Source: CAVQJU01 sp963729215
GTDB lineage: Bacteria; Acidobacteriota; Vicinamibacteria; Vicinamibacterales; CAVVIG01
Direction: 5' to 3'
Assembly (NCBI GenBank): GCA_963729215.1
Contig: CAVSND010000026.1
Coordinates: 1 to 61,034, forward strand
Length of the DNA: 61,034 nucleotides
The notes below the pieces were generated by a model, which saw only the letters and a list, made by a program, of their open reading frames with translations, searched no databases and had not been told where the DNA came from. This document shows, in pieces, positions 1 through 8,962 of the stretch. Position numbers and translations under genes: made by a program. How positions within the stretch are numbered: position 1 is the first letter of the stretch; each line of letters opens with the position of its first letter.

Positions 1-288
1 GAGAGCAACAAGAGGCACGCACGCCAGGCACCGATCGCGCGCCTCATTCAGTTGACCTTATGTACGGGCATTGACGGCTGCGGACGATGCAAGGCGCATG
101 CCCCGGCGGGCATCCGGCCGTCCCTCGGGATTTCTCGATCGAGCTCGTCCGCCCGTCCCCATGCGTGGGCGGCGTGTCGCAGGAAGAGAGCACGCGCGGC
201 CTCTCACCGCGCGGGCTTCTTATGAAAACCTAATGAGTGACGGGAATCCGGCAGCTTCATCAATCATGTCTTCAAGGCCGGAGAACCA
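1..288. other. No gene recognised
   Basis: The first 288 bases hold only short GC-rich open frames without recognisable protein sequence. The gene at 289-858 runs leftward into this stretch and ends at 289. I see no hairpin followed by a T-run and no conserved motif here. Confidence 0.5.
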
Positions 289-858
289 TCATTGCGGCCA
301 CGTCGCGTTCGGATCCATGTTCACCATCGCCTGCACCTGAGCCGTCGGCATCTGCGGCCGAATGTACGGACGTCCCACGCTCTTGTGGCAGGAGTAGCAG
401 CTCTCGAGCATCGTCTTGTAGTTCTTCTCGAAGCCGAGCGCATCTTTCTTCGCGATCGAGTCCTTCACCATCGCAAGGCTGCTTGTGTCGATGCCGTCGA
501 AGATGCCCTGGAGCTCCACGTCCATGCCGGTGTCCTGGTTGCGGATCGTCGGATTCTTCCGCACCAGCTGCTGGATGTGCCCGCGCGATTCGTTGAAGTA
601 ATACTGCGCGAGCGGCCAGTTCCGCTTCTTGCCGGCCCACCACAGGTTGGTCCAGTGCCACTGCACGTCCATCATGATCGTGGAGTTGGTCGGGATCAGC
701 TGCCGGAGGGTCGCCACTTCCTGCGGCAGCTGCTCCAGCGTCGGGAGCGGCTGCCCGCGGCGGCCTTCGCGCTGCTGCGCGGACACGGCTGGAAGGTTAG
801 CGCCGATCAAGGTTCCAATCACGAGCAACAGCACGCCGATGAGCACGTTCTTCGACAT
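289..858 (-). CDS. Secreted c-type cytochrome-like protein
   Basis: A 189-residue protein. The start at 858 is chosen because GGAGGAG lies just upstream and the protein then opens with a signal sequence (hydrophobic residues 5-27, ending VSA-QQ). A single haem-binding motif CYSCH lies at residues 154-158 near the C terminus, followed by YIRPQMP, the position where a distal Met ligand could sit. The body contains a tryptophan-rich stretch (QWHWTNLWWAG). Family knowledge: late CxxCH motifs in helical proteins of this size resemble cytochrome c prime-like folds. The exact family is not assigned. It is probably periplasmic and its electron partner is unknown. Confidence 0.75.
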   Translation of the reverse strand: MSKNVLIGVLLLVIGTLIGANLPAVSAQQREGRRGQPLPTLEQLPQEVATLRQLIPTNSTIMMDVQWHWTNLWWAGKKRNWPLAQYYFNESRGHIQQLVRKNPTIRNQDTGMDVELQGIFDGIDTSSLAMVKDSIAKKDALGFEKNYKTMLESCYSCHKSVGRPYIRPQMPTAQVQAMVNMDPNATWPQ

Positions 859-1092
859 CAACTCCTCCTCGAACGTAATCTTACGCTTCGGTCGCAACAA
901 TTGGGCGCGGCGTTCGGCGTCGGCTAACACGCGCTTGCAGTCGACGGCGGCGGGTGCGATCATCAGCCGCTGCGGCGGCTGTTTAGCAGGGGAACAGTCC
1001 AAACCAGGGACCTCGGGAACTCAACACATTCATGTACTCGAGAGCCGATCAGCGCTGAAGACCGTATCGTTCCGAGGACGTGGACGAGTTCA

Positions 1093-1584
1093 ATGAACAT
1101 GGCACGCAGATGGACCGGGAGGATCGTGTTGTTCCTGGCCGTTGTCGGAACAATCGGCTGCGACCGGGTCACGAAACACGTTGCCGCGACCACGCTCGCC
1201 GGCTCGGCCGGCCGCTCGTACCTTGGGGACACGGTGCGAATCGGGTACGCCGAGAATCGAGGTGGCTTCTTGAGCGTGGGAGACGGCCTGGCACCCGGCC
1301 TGCGGGCGGCCATCTTCACGGTTGCGACCGGCGCGATGCTTCTGGCTCTGATCGTCGTCGCGGTCCGACGCAGGTTGAGCGGATGGCCGGCGCTGGGACT
1401 CGCACTCTTCGTCGCGGGCGGCCTGTCGAACTGGATCGATCGGGTCACGCAAGGGAGGGTCGTCGACTTTCTCAATGTTGGCGTGGGTCCCTTTCGCACA
1501 GGTGTCTTCAACGTCGCGGATCTTGCGATCATGGTTGGGGCGGTCGTGTTCGCGTGGGGAGAACTTGCGGGATCCGATTCCTGA
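1093..1584 (+). CDS. lspA: Lipoprotein signal peptidase (signal peptidase II)
   Basis: A 163-residue polytopic inner-membrane aspartyl peptidase that cleaves the signal peptide of lipid-modified prolipoproteins. Visible family signatures are D24 in CDRVTK, N54 in the AENRGGF motif, GGLSNWIDR (N113, D116), and the catalytic aspartates D125 (VVDFLNVG) and D143 (FNVADLAI). About four hydrophobic segments match the usual topology, and the length is typical. ATG 1093 is followed by ATG 1099, and either could be used. RidA follows 16 nt downstream on the same strand. The reading frame is intact. Confidence 0.9.
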   Translation: MNMARRWTGRIVLFLAVVGTIGCDRVTKHVAATTLAGSAGRSYLGDTVRIGYAENRGGFLSVGDGLAPGLRAAIFTVATGAMLLALIVVAVRRRLSGWPALGLALFVAGGLSNWIDRVTQGRVVDFLNVGVGPFRTGVFNVADLAIMVGAVVFAWGELAGSDS

Positions 1585-1600
1585 CACCCAGGGAGACAAG

Positions 1601-1981
1601 ATGCCTCGCCAGATCGTCTACACACCAAAGGCGGCCACACCTCCTGCGACTTACAGCCAGGCGGTCAAGGCGGCCGGACTCGTCTTCGTTTCCGGAACAG
1701 CCCCACACGATCCCGCCAACGGGCAGATCAAAGGCGCAACGATTCAGGAGCAGACGCGCCAGTGTCTGACAAACATCGCGGCAATCCTCGAAGAGGCTGG
1801 CAGCTCCCTCGACAGGATCGTGAGCGCCACTATTGTTCTGGCAGACGAGGACGACTTCGCCGGCATGAACGAAGAGTGGCTTCGATGGTTTCCTGTCAAT
1901 CCGCCTGCCCGGCAGGGTGCGAAATTGCCCGCAAAAGTTCCCGGACTCAAAGTGTCCATCGCGGTCATCGCTGAGGCCTGA
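1601..1981 (+). CDS. RidA/YjgF-family enamine/imine deaminase
   Basis: A 126-residue protein. ATG 1601 is chosen because GGGAGACAAG precedes it and the protein then has the standard RidA length. Residues typical of the family are visible: the SGTAPHDP segment, R104 in NPPARQGAKLP (the substrate carboxylate-binding arginine) and a near-terminal Glu in VIAEA. RidA proteins hydrolyse reactive enamine/imine intermediates released by PLP enzymes and form trimers in the cytosol. It lies 16 nt after lspA and may share its transcript. Confidence 0.88.
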   Translation: MPRQIVYTPKAATPPATYSQAVKAAGLVFVSGTAPHDPANGQIKGATIQEQTRQCLTNIAAILEEAGSSLDRIVSATIVLADEDDFAGMNEEWLRWFPVNPPARQGAKLPAKVPGLKVSIAVIAEA

Positions 1982-2018
1982 CACGGTACCTGCGACCGCT
2001 CTGTATACGACCCGCACG

Positions 2019-2783
2019 ATGGCGAAGATCCAGCTCGTTCCGACACTTGCCACGATGGCCGACATCTACAGGCTGCCGCGCGAGGGTGGCGCAAGCTCGC
2101 CCCGTTTCAAGCGTTACCTCGAACTGGTTCCGAGCAACTATGGACTGGTCGCGTACAACCCGATGGCGGGTCCTCACGCGCTCGAGACCACGGAACAACT
2201 ACTCGCCGTCGATGCCGAGACCGTGGCGATGGAAGCTGCCGGCGAGGCGGCAAGCCTGTGCGGCTATCCGGATACGATCACGCTCGCGGTCGTGCTCTGT
2301 GCCCCCGGCCAGTGGACCAACCGCATGGCTACGGAGATTGAGCACCGAACGGCGCGCCGCATGCCGTCTGGTACCGGTCTGGTCCTGCACTGGACCCGCG
2401 AGACGCCGACCGCTGAGCAGATTCGTCGTGAGGCGATCGCCGAGGCCGTGCGCGTGATGGCGGTTGCGACGCCCCGGCGCCCCGAGTCCGTGCGCAGCCT
2501 GCTCCACCGGGAGGGGTTGGCGTATGCGCTGGGTGGAAATCCCTACGGACCGGTGACAGCCGAGGACCAGCGCGCGGTAGGCGATGCGGTGGAAGTCCTG
2601 GGAGCGAGCGAGATGCTCGGCGACATGACGGCCGTCCTTTACGGCGACGCGGCGGCGAACGCATTGGGCTGGACACCGGCCGGCATCGCCGAGCATGGCG
2701 GATACCGGTGGGCGATCGACCAGGCCGGGCGGCGGATCAAAGAGCTGGGCGCGCCCGCGGCGCTGCGGGCGGTCGCGGACTAG
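2019..2783 (+). CDS. Hypothetical protein, 254 aa
   Basis: I do not recognise the family. The start at ATG 2019 gives MAKIQLVPTLATMADIYRLP. No signal peptide or membrane segment is evident. The protein is alanine- and arginine-rich with mixed alpha/beta character and a conserved-looking stretch GNPYGPVTAEDQRAVGDAVEVLGASEMLGDM. It lies 37 nt after the RidA gene on the same strand. The long intact frame with normal codon bias supports a real gene. A cytosolic enzyme or accessory factor is possible, but nothing in the sequence names a function. Confidence 0.7.
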   Translation: MAKIQLVPTLATMADIYRLPREGGASSPRFKRYLELVPSNYGLVAYNPMAGPHALETTEQLLAVDAETVAMEAAGEAASLCGYPDTITLAVVLCAPGQWTNRMATEIEHRTARRMPSGTGLVLHWTRETPTAEQIRREAIAEAVRVMAVATPRRPESVRSLLHREGLAYALGGNPYGPVTAEDQRAVGDAVEVLGASEMLGDMTAVLYGDAAANALGWTPAGIAEHGGYRWAIDQAGRRIKELGAPAALRAVAD

Positions 2784-2828
2784 CCATACGGGCGAGTCAC
2801 GCCTGTCGTAGAGTAGCGGCAGCGTGCC

Positions 2829-3471
2829 ATGAATCGTCGAATCGGATTCTTAGTGTCGTCGCCTGGGTTTGGTTTTGGGCGGCCACCGCTGTGTTCGGCG
2901 CGCTCAGGCCGTCGTACTCGCACATCGCGAACACGATAAGTGAGCTTGGCGCGGTTGGAACGCCTCACGCTACAGCGTGGAATGTTCTTGGCTTCATCCT
3001 TCCCGGCCTGCTGTTCGCGATCGTGGGGGCGGCAATCGCTCGTGCGGCCACACCCCCAGCCGTCATGGTCGCGGACATTCGCGACGATTCTTCTCGTACT
3101 TTCCGGACTAGCAGTAGCCGGTGAAGGCGTCATGCCGGCCGAGATGGTAAACGGCGTCGCCGATGTCGCGTCCAGCTTCGACACGTGGTCACTTTGTCAG
3201 CTCATTGATCTCTGCAGCTGCATGGGCGGTTGGCGCTCTGTTGCTCGCGGGCCCCATGAAGAGAGACCCGAACTGGCGAGGCCTTCACATCGTTGGCATT
3301 GCATTGGTCGTGCTCGCACTTGTCGCGGCGTTTGCGTTGAGGGGCATTCTTCCCGATGGGCTGGCTCAACGAATCGGCAACGCGTTCTTTTGTGTGTGGT
3401 ACGTTCTGATGTCGCTGAAGCTCGTGCGGCTTGAGCCGCGAATAGCTGAAGCGCGTGGGCATCAGGACTGA
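2829..3471 (+). pseudogene. DUF998-like membrane protein, frameshifted
   Basis: A polytopic membrane protein is encoded in pieces. An ATG at 2829 begins MNRRIGFL in one frame. The frame then changes near 2855 to VVAWVWFWAATAVFGALRPS and SHIANTISELGAVGTPHATAW, the typical DUF998 opening. It changes again near 3050 (TFATILLVLSGLAVAGEGVMPAEM) and near 3180 (SSLISAAAWAVGALLLAGPM) to the stop at 3471. The ISELGA and LGFILPGLLF segments and about six hydrophobic stretches support DUF998. Function of the family is unknown. At least three frame changes occur in 640 nt. Sequencing indels or real decay cannot be separated here. Confidence 0.6.
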
Positions 3472-3504
3472 TGCTTGTTGTCCGAAAGGCCGGCTAACAT
3501 CCAA

Positions 3505-4731
3505 ATGGAGCCGACGCGTCATCGCTTGAAAAGAGCCGTCACGGCGCTGTTGACGCTGGTCACCGCGTCAACCCTTGGGGCTCAACAGGTGGGCCAGGAC
3601 GAGGTCGTCGCGGCCCATGCCAGAGACCTTCACGCCCGCGCCATCGTTGTCGACACGCACGACGACACGACACAGCGGATGGTGTCCGAGCCTTCGTTCG
3701 ACATCGGTGCGAGAGGCGGCACTGGCAGCATCGACATCCCGCGAATGCGCGAGGGCGGCCTCGATGCGTTGTTCTTCTCCATTTACATGCCCGGCAGCGT
3801 GACCGGGCCGCAGGCCGTCAAACGCGCGCTGCAGCAGATCGACATGGTGCGGGAGGCCGTCAGGGCCCGCCCGCGAGAGCTGGTGCTGGCCACATCCGCC
3901 GCGGATATCAGGCGCGCGGTGGCGGAGCGCAAGATCGCCGCGCTCATGGGCATGGAAGGCGGCCACATGATCGACGCCGACCTGGGTGTCCTGCGCCAGT
4001 ATGCCGCGCTCGGCGTCCGGTACCTGACCTTGACCCACTCCCGGAATACCTCGTGGGCAGACTCCTCCGGCGACACACCCGCCCACAACGGCCTCACGCC
4101 GTTCGGCCGCGATGTCGTGCGCGAGCTCAACCGCCTCGGTGTCATGGTGGACATCTCGCACACGTCGGACAAGACGTTCTACGACACCCTCGACGTCACC
4201 ACGGCTCCCGTGATCGCGTCGCATTCCTCGTGCCGCGCCATCTCGAACAGCCCGCGCAACATGACCGACGACATGCTGCGCGCGCTCGCCAGGAATGGCG
4301 GCGTCGTCATGATCAACTACAACGCGGCGTTTCTCAGCGAAGCGTTCCGGACGGCAAAGCCTCCGGCGGGCGTGCAGGCGCAACTGGATGCCGCAACCAG
4401 GCGATGCGGCGAGGACGAGGTGTGCGCAATCCTCGATTGGGCGTCGATCTATCACGAGGCGATGAGAAGCGGTCAGCTGCCAGCCGTCACGTGGGTCGAG
4501 ATCGTCGATCATATCGACCACGCGGTGAAGATCGCCGGCGTCGATCACGTGGGACTGGGGTCGGACTTCGATGGCGCGATCATGCCGCTCGGAATGGAAG
4601 ATGCGTCGAAGCTCCCGAAAATCACGGGCGAACTGCTGAGAAGGGGCTACTCGGAGCGGAATGTGACGAAGATCCTGGGGGGAAACCTGCTGCGGGTCAT
4701 GGAACAGGCGGAACTCAGGCGGGGTCGCTGA
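3505..4731 (+). CDS. Membrane dipeptidase, peptidase family M19
   Basis: A 408-residue binuclear zinc dipeptidase with an N-terminal signal sequence (residues 1-27, ending LGAQQ), hence probably periplasmic. ATG 3505 is preferred over 3475 because it starts immediately before the signal peptide. Family motifs in order: VVDTHDD (H52 and D54, metal), GMEGGH (bridging Glu), VMVDISHTSD (metal His), APVIASHSS (metal His) and GLGSDFDGA near the C terminus. Length and motif order match renal-dipeptidase-type enzymes that hydrolyse dipeptides, including some D-amino-acid-containing ones. The frame is intact. No operon partner is obvious. Confidence 0.9.
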   Translation: MEPTRHRLKRAVTALLTLVTASTLGAQQVGQDEVVAAHARDLHARAIVVDTHDDTTQRMVSEPSFDIGARGGTGSIDIPRMREGGLDALFFSIYMPGSVTGPQAVKRALQQIDMVREAVRARPRELVLATSAADIRRAVAERKIAALMGMEGGHMIDADLGVLRQYAALGVRYLTLTHSRNTSWADSSGDTPAHNGLTPFGRDVVRELNRLGVMVDISHTSDKTFYDTLDVTTAPVIASHSSCRAISNSPRNMTDDMLRALARNGGVVMINYNAAFLSEAFRTAKPPAGVQAQLDAATRRCGEDEVCAILDWASIYHEAMRSGQLPAVTWVEIVDHIDHAVKIAGVDHVGLGSDFDGAIMPLGMEDASKLPKITGELLRRGYSERNVTKILGGNLLRVMEQAELRRGR

Positions 4732-4749
4732 CAGATTGGGGTCTGGCAC

Positions 4750-4869
4750 ATGCACATGACGTCCTCGGTCGTCGTGAAAAGCGACCTCGAGAGCGCGTGG
4801 ACGTTTCTTGCCGACGAGCGACAGACGCTCCTCGATGGGACCGACAAGCGTACGCTCGGGCGGACCTGA
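4750..4869 (+). other. Short open frame, possible SRPBCC remnant
   Basis: A 39-codon frame (ATG 4750 to TGA 4869) begins MHMTSSVVVKSDLESAWTFL, which resembles the first strand and helix of an SRPBCC/START-type domain. It then loses similarity and stops. It sits in the gap between the dipeptidase and the convergent gene at 4922. I read it as a possible gene remnant and would not treat it as functional. Confidence 0.25.
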
Positions 4870-4921
4870 CCTCGAAGCAGCGACTTGGTCGTGCTCGCTT
4901 TACTCGGTCTGTGCCGGCGGG

Positions 4922-5590
4922 TTATTTGAGGGCTGGCCGCAGCGGAGGCTGTGCTGTCGCTGCACAAGCCGCAGCGGCCGCGAGCTTGTGCGCAGCCTGC
5001 CAGGGCGGCCCGACCGATCGACCCATCGCGTGCAGGAACGCGTTGACATCCTTCAGGCCGAGCACCGCCGCCGCGTCGGCAAATACGCGCTCGCGGTCGT
5101 ACCAGTGCACGGACCAGCCGCGCGCTTCGGCCGCGGTCGCGAGGGCCTCGCGATACATGACGGAGTCGGCGAACGTCTGCGCGCGATTGTCCTGGATCCG
5201 CTCCTCGGTCGTCGGCGGAAGCGTGGGGCACACGCGGATCGCGATGCTCGCAATCGGGACGGGCACTCCCGCGGCCAGCGCCTCGAGGCCCTCGCGCGCG
5301 CCGCGCGCGGCGGACGCTCGCACGCGCTCGACCAGCGCCACGGCGTCGGCGAGCGAAAGCACCCGCGCCCCCGGGGTGTTCAGGTAACGGCCCACCGCCC
5401 ACGAGCCTTCGTGATGATGCGGGTGCGTCGGCAGGCCGCGATCGGTGAGGTCGATACGCCGGCGATCGATGAGCTCGCCGCCGGGCAGGACAGTCACGAG
5501 CACCGCGGAGTTGCCGTTTTCGGCGACGCCGACCGTCGCGGCCCGCTGCGTGCGCTCTCTCGCCACTCTGTCTCCCGCGGGAATCGCCAC
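4922..5590 (-). CDS. Hypothetical protein coupled to YCII gene
   Basis: A 222-residue protein of unknown family. The frame is open far upstream, but GTG at 5590 is the likely start: it overlaps the stop of the YCII gene by one base (TAGTG), a classic translational-coupling arrangement, and conserved-looking sequence begins just after it (ATVGVAENGNSAVLVTVLP). Other notable stretches are LPTHPHHHEGSW, an alanine-rich middle and SVMYREALATAAEARGWSVHWYDRER, followed by a low-complexity Ala-rich tail. No signal peptide is seen. It is probably a cytosolic nucleic-acid- or nucleotide-related protein, but this is only an impression. Confidence 0.6.
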   Translation of the reverse strand: MAIPAGDRVARERTQRAATVGVAENGNSAVLVTVLPGGELIDRRRIDLTDRGLPTHPHHHEGSWAVGRYLNTPGARVLSLADAVALVERVRASAARGAREGLEALAAGVPVPIASIAIRVCPTLPPTTEERIQDNRAQTFADSVMYREALATAAEARGWSVHWYDRERVFADAAAVLGLKDVNAFLHAMGRSVGPPWQAAHKLAAAAACAATAQPPLRPALK

Positions 5591-5886
5591 TACCCCACCG
5601 TGCCGAGGCGTAGTTGCCAGGGGCTGATCTGCCTGGTCACCAGGAGACCGTTGGTCGTCCACGGATCCGCCGCGAGGCGCTCGACAACTTCGGAAGCGCT
5701 TGACGCGCGGAGAACGAGCAGCGCGTCGCGCGTGCCTTCCAACGGGCCGACGAGCGCAGCGAAACGCTCCTCGAACAAGGCGTCCATGAACTCGGCATGC
5801 GCGGCCCAGGCCGCCTGACTCTCCAGCGGCTTCGAGTCGTCCCATGCGGGCCCACGCGACCGCAAGACGACGAATACGCGTTCCAT
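5590..5886 (-). CDS. YCII-related domain protein
   Basis: A 98-residue protein with the ferredoxin-like YCII fold: MERVFVVLRSRGPAWD at the N terminus, then HAEFMDALFEERFAALVGPL and LLVLRASSASEVVERLAADPW. The PL segment after the first helix-strand unit and the DPW near the end are typical of the family. YCII proteins are small, often fused to or encoded near stress or sigma-factor genes, and some act as dehydrochlorinase-like enzymes. It is the first gene of a two-gene minus-strand unit with the gene ending at 4922. Confidence 0.75.
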   Translation of the reverse strand: MERVFVVLRSRGPAWDDSKPLESQAAWAAHAEFMDALFEERFAALVGPLEGTRDALLVLRASSASEVVERLAADPWTTNGLLVTRQISPWQLRLGTVG

Positions 5887-6025
5887 GTCGATACTCTAAC
5901 TCGACGACAAACACTGTGCGATCATGTCGGGTGGGCGCGCGGCTCAATCGCCAGCCTGGGCTGGCGCGGATTCGACGCTCAGCACAGAAGACATCGTACG
6001 GATTCGTCGAATAGGGGAATTGCCG

Positions 6026-6480
6026 ATGCGCGCGCCGCGAATTGTCGTCCTGTTCGTTTCTGCGCTTATGACCATCGCGGGTTCGCTCTGCTGCGCGCGC
6101 CAGCCGTCGAAGCCCCGCGTCGACGGGATGGCATGCGTTGACCGCCTGGTGCTCCCGGCGTATCCGTCGATTGCGTCTTCGGCTCGTGTGGACCTCCATG
6201 ACCTGACTGCGTCGTTGCAGTTGGCGGCTGACGGCGCGGTACAGACCGTCAGGTTTGAGGGTCCTGCGGACCGCCTGGGTCTAATTGGTCGCCGGCTGTT
6301 TGAGCCTTCGGTCGATCGTCTCTTCGAGCCTCCACGTTTCGTGCCGCATGCGGCGGTCAGACTGTCACCATCGTCTTTGACTTCACCCGTTCGGAGCAAT
6401 TTCGTGACAACGGGCGCGTATCATTCATCTATCCGAACCGTTTTGAAGTGCTGGATTCAATCCAGATTCTCAACCCCTGA
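6026..6480 (+). pseudogene. Lipoprotein with TonB C-terminal-like domain, frameshifted
   Basis: ATG 6026 starts a lipoprotein signal (MRAPRIVVLFVSALMTIAGS then LC, lipobox-like). The mature part (CVDRLVLPAYPSIASSARV, LTASLQLAADGAVQTVRFEG) matches the strand-helix-strand opening of TonB/TolA C-terminal-type domains. Near 6350 the frame changes: QTVTIVFDFTRSEQFRDN and the rest of the domain continue in another frame to the TGA at 6478-6480. The domain is thus complete apart from one indel. It may contact outer-membrane or periplasmic partners. It lacks a transmembrane anchor, so it is not a canonical energy transducer. Confidence 0.6.
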
Positions 6481-6519
6481 CCTCCGCTTGCAGGACGCGC
6501 TGACAACGAGAGGATGCTT

Positions 6520-7104
6520 ATGAATCGCATGGTGATCGCGTCGCTCATCACCCTGGCCACGTGCAGCCTCGCCGCCCAGAAGGAATGGTCCTTCCCTCAC
6601 ACGCGGCCGAACGGACGCGCGACCCCTGAATACGATCAGAATGGCCTGCACGTCGTCGTCAACTACGACTACGCGCAGCGCAATCACAAGACGAAATGGC
6701 TGCTGCTCGATCTCGCGATCGCGTCCAAGCAATCGTTCATCCTGCACAGGCAGGACGTCACACTCCTGACGCCTGACGGCCGTAACCTCCCGGTGGCGCC
6801 GCAGGAGGAATTGTTCGAAGACAGTCCGGGCATCACCCTTGTGTTGCAGAACGCGAGCATCCAGAGGCGCGATCTCAGGTCCTATTTCAACCAGCGGAAC
6901 GGCGGCGTTCCGAACGAGCAGATCAGGTTTCAGGCGTTTCCACCGGGAACAACAGCCTCCAGCGAAGTCACCGTCGACCACGACCACGTCACCGCGGGGC
7001 AACTGCTCTTCAGAACGCCTCGGGGAAGCTGGGACGCAGGAACTTACCGGCTCGAGGTCAACACGGACGCGGGCCTGGCCGCGCTGCCGATCAAGCTCGA
7101 ATAA
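6520..7104 (+). CDS. Secreted hypothetical protein
   Basis: A 194-residue protein. ATG 6520 is preferred over the ATG six bases upstream because GAGAGG then has workable spacing. The N terminus is a signal peptide (MNRMVIASLITLATCSLAAQ). The mature protein is beta-rich with no motif I can name: LHVVVNYDYAQRNHKTKWLLLDLAI and DVTLLTPDGRNLPV, ending TYRLEVNTDAGLAALPIKLE, which looks like an immunoglobulin-like final strand. It may share a transcript with the preceding gene (40 nt gap). Function unknown; a periplasmic location is expected. Confidence 0.65.
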   Translation: MNRMVIASLITLATCSLAAQKEWSFPHTRPNGRATPEYDQNGLHVVVNYDYAQRNHKTKWLLLDLAIASKQSFILHRQDVTLLTPDGRNLPVAPQEELFEDSPGITLVLQNASIQRRDLRSYFNQRNGGVPNEQIRFQAFPPGTTASSEVTVDHDHVTAGQLLFRTPRGSWDAGTYRLEVNTDAGLAALPIKLE

Positions 7105-7162
7105 CCGCGGAGCTGACAGCGCATGCTCGCGGCCTTGCTCGCAATCGCAGCGGGGTGAACTC

Positions 7163-7693
7163 GTGGCACTGGTGGTTCTTCTCAGAGGAGTCAATGTCGG
7201 CGGTCACAGGACCTTCCGGCCGACGACGCTCGCCAGACAGCTGAAGCACCTTGATGCGGTCAGCATCGGCGCCGCGGGCACGTTCGTGATCCGGCAGCCG
7301 GTGTCCCAGGCGCAGCTCCGCGCTGAATTGGCTTCACGACTTCCCTTTGACGCAGAAATCATGATCGTCCAGGGTCGCGAGATTGCCAGGCTGATGTCGC
7401 GCGATCATTTCGCGGACGAACCCACGCGGCCCGACATCGTCCGTTTCGTGAGCGTCCTGTCCCGACGCCCCCGCTCGGCACCTGCGATGCCCGTGAGCCT
7501 TCCTCCCAGCGGCAGGTGGCTGCTCAAGATCCTCGCAAGGGACAACCGGTTCGTGGTCGGCATGTACCGCCGCCACCTCAAGGTCATCGGATACCTCGGG
7601 ACCTTCGACCGGCTCTTCGGGGTCCCCGTCACGACCCGGAACTGGAATACCATGACGGCGATCGCGAACGTCCTGGGCCAGGGAAGGGTCTGA
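7163..7693 (+). CDS. DUF1697 family protein
   Basis: A 176-residue protein. GTG 7163 is chosen because GGGGTG precedes it and the family signature begins at once: VVLLRGVNVGGHR, normally LLRGINVGG at the very N terminus of DUF1697. Further family-like segments are AGTFVIR (usual form GNVVF), YRRHLKVIGYLG and the C-terminal TTRNWNTMTAIANVL, which corresponds to the conserved RNWNTV motif. The frame is intact and the length is typical. The biochemical role of DUF1697 is not established. Confidence 0.88.
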   Translation: MALVVLLRGVNVGGHRTFRPTTLARQLKHLDAVSIGAAGTFVIRQPVSQAQLRAELASRLPFDAEIMIVQGREIARLMSRDHFADEPTRPDIVRFVSVLSRRPRSAPAMPVSLPPSGRWLLKILARDNRFVVGMYRRHLKVIGYLGTFDRLFGVPVTTRNWNTMTAIANVLGQGRV

Positions 7694-7715
7694 CGTGAAT
7701 GGGAGAACACGAGCC

Positions 7716-8213
7716 ATGCGACTGCATCACGCGCTCACCGCGCTAGCGTTACTCATCGCGCCCGTACTCGTCTCGGCGCAGGCGAATCTCGGTACCTACG
7801 AGGACCGCATCGCGGTCGAAGACGTGATGGCGCGCTACGTGTGGACGGTAGACTCACTCGATGCGGATGGCTACGTGGCCGTGTTCACCGAAGACGCCGT
7901 CATCGATGCGAACGGGAACATCTCGAAAGGACACGCGGAAATTCGCAACATCGTCACGAGCCTCATCAAACGGCGGGACGACAACAAGGCGAAGGGGTTG
8001 CCTGCGGCCAATCTGTACCACGTGGTCAGTAACGTCCGCATCACGTTCCCGAAACCCGGCGAGGCACTGCACCAGTCGTACTGGCAGACCGTGCGCCGCG
8101 ACAAAGACGGCCCGATGATCGCGGCCGCGATGGGCCGCTCCGAAGACCGGCTCGTCAAGCGGAATGGCAGGTGGTTGATACAGTCGCGCAAGCTGACCGT
8201 GTTCACCGACTGA
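7716..8213 (+). CDS. Secreted NTF2/SnoaL-like protein
   Basis: A 165-residue protein starting at ATG 7716 (GGGAGA upstream) with a signal peptide ending VSAQA. The mature part fits the SnoaL-like cone fold: IAVEDVMARYVWTVDSLDADGYVAVFTEDAVID, then ISKGHAEIRNIVTSLIKRR, a long middle, and the closing strand GRWLIQSRKLTVFTD. Related domains are found in polyketide cyclases, limonene epoxide hydrolases and ring-hydroxylating dioxygenase small subunits, but catalytic residues cannot be assigned here. It is predicted to be exported, unlike most enzymes of this fold. Confidence 0.75.
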   Translation: MRLHHALTALALLIAPVLVSAQANLGTYEDRIAVEDVMARYVWTVDSLDADGYVAVFTEDAVIDANGNISKGHAEIRNIVTSLIKRRDDNKAKGLPAANLYHVVSNVRITFPKPGEALHQSYWQTVRRDKDGPMIAAAMGRSEDRLVKRNGRWLIQSRKLTVFTD

Positions 8214-8539
8214 TCGTCCGTCACACTTGTGAGCCGCTATCTTCACAGCGAAGCCAGTGAGCTGAGGCTGCCGTCTGCCTGACTCAACGCCCATGCCCTC
8301 AGAACGTCTCGACGTGCTCGTGTACCAGGGCAACACAGTGAAGCGCTTTTCTTGAAGAGCCTTCTACGAGGGCAGCGGCATTGCGGCCGCGCTCTCACGC
8401 CTCGCGGCATCAGAATGCGATGATCTAGGTGTGCACGTGGCTCAATCCGATGTGGAGCGCGCGATGCCGCTGGTCGAAGACTCCAGGAATCATGGGACAA
8501 AGCGCCCAGTTCTGCGGCTAGCACTCCGGAATCGTCACC
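8214..8539. other. Intergenic stretch with possible gene debris
   Basis: No intact gene fills these 326 bases. A 20-residue frame from ATG 8293 to TGA 8355 (MPSERLDVLVYQGNTVKRFS) is followed in another frame by RAFYEGSGIAAALSRLAAS, which could be fragments of one decayed gene. I recognise no family and no terminator-like hairpin. Confidence 0.35.
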
Positions 8540-8962
8540 ATGGCCCACCTCGACCTCGTCGCGCTCATCGTCCACGACTACGATTCGGCCATCGATTTCT
8601 TCGTTCGCGTGCTCCAGTTCGAGTTGATCGAAGACGTGCCGGCGACGACGACCGACGGCCGGCCGAAACGCTGGGTCGTGGTGCGGCCCGTTGGCGGAAC
8701 GACCGGCATCCTGCTCGCCCGTGCCGATGGTGAAGACCAGGAATCCGCTGTGGGGCGTCAGTTCTCAGGCCGCGTGGGTTTGTTCCTGCGCGTCGACGAC
8801 TTCGACGCCGCCTACGCGAGATTAGTCGCCGCGGGCGTGACGTTCGTGCGGACGCCTCGCACAGAGCCCTTCGGCAAAGTCGCCGTCTTCGTCGACGTCG
8901 CGGGCAACCGTTGGGACCTCCTTGGGCCCCGCCTCGACGACGCGGCTGCCGTTCGCGGGTGA
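8540..8962 (+). CDS. VOC-family (glyoxalase-like) protein
   Basis: A 140-residue vicinal-oxygen-chelate protein built from two beta-alpha-beta-beta-beta halves. LDLVALIVHDYDSAIDFFVRVL opens the first half and VGLFLRVDDFDAAYARLVAAG the second; KVAVFVDVAGNRWDLLGP carries the usual C-terminal DPxGN-type strand (here DVAGN). Possible metal ligands include residues on these strands, but the canonical His/Glu set is not complete, since V replaces the common first H. Members include glyoxalase I, dioxygenases and resistance proteins, and the substrate cannot be told from sequence. It stands alone. Confidence 0.8.
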   Translation: MAHLDLVALIVHDYDSAIDFFVRVLQFELIEDVPATTTDGRPKRWVVVRPVGGTTGILLARADGEDQESAVGRQFSGRVGLFLRVDDFDAAYARLVAAGVTFVRTPRTEPFGKVAVFVDVAGNRWDLLGPRLDDAAAVRG

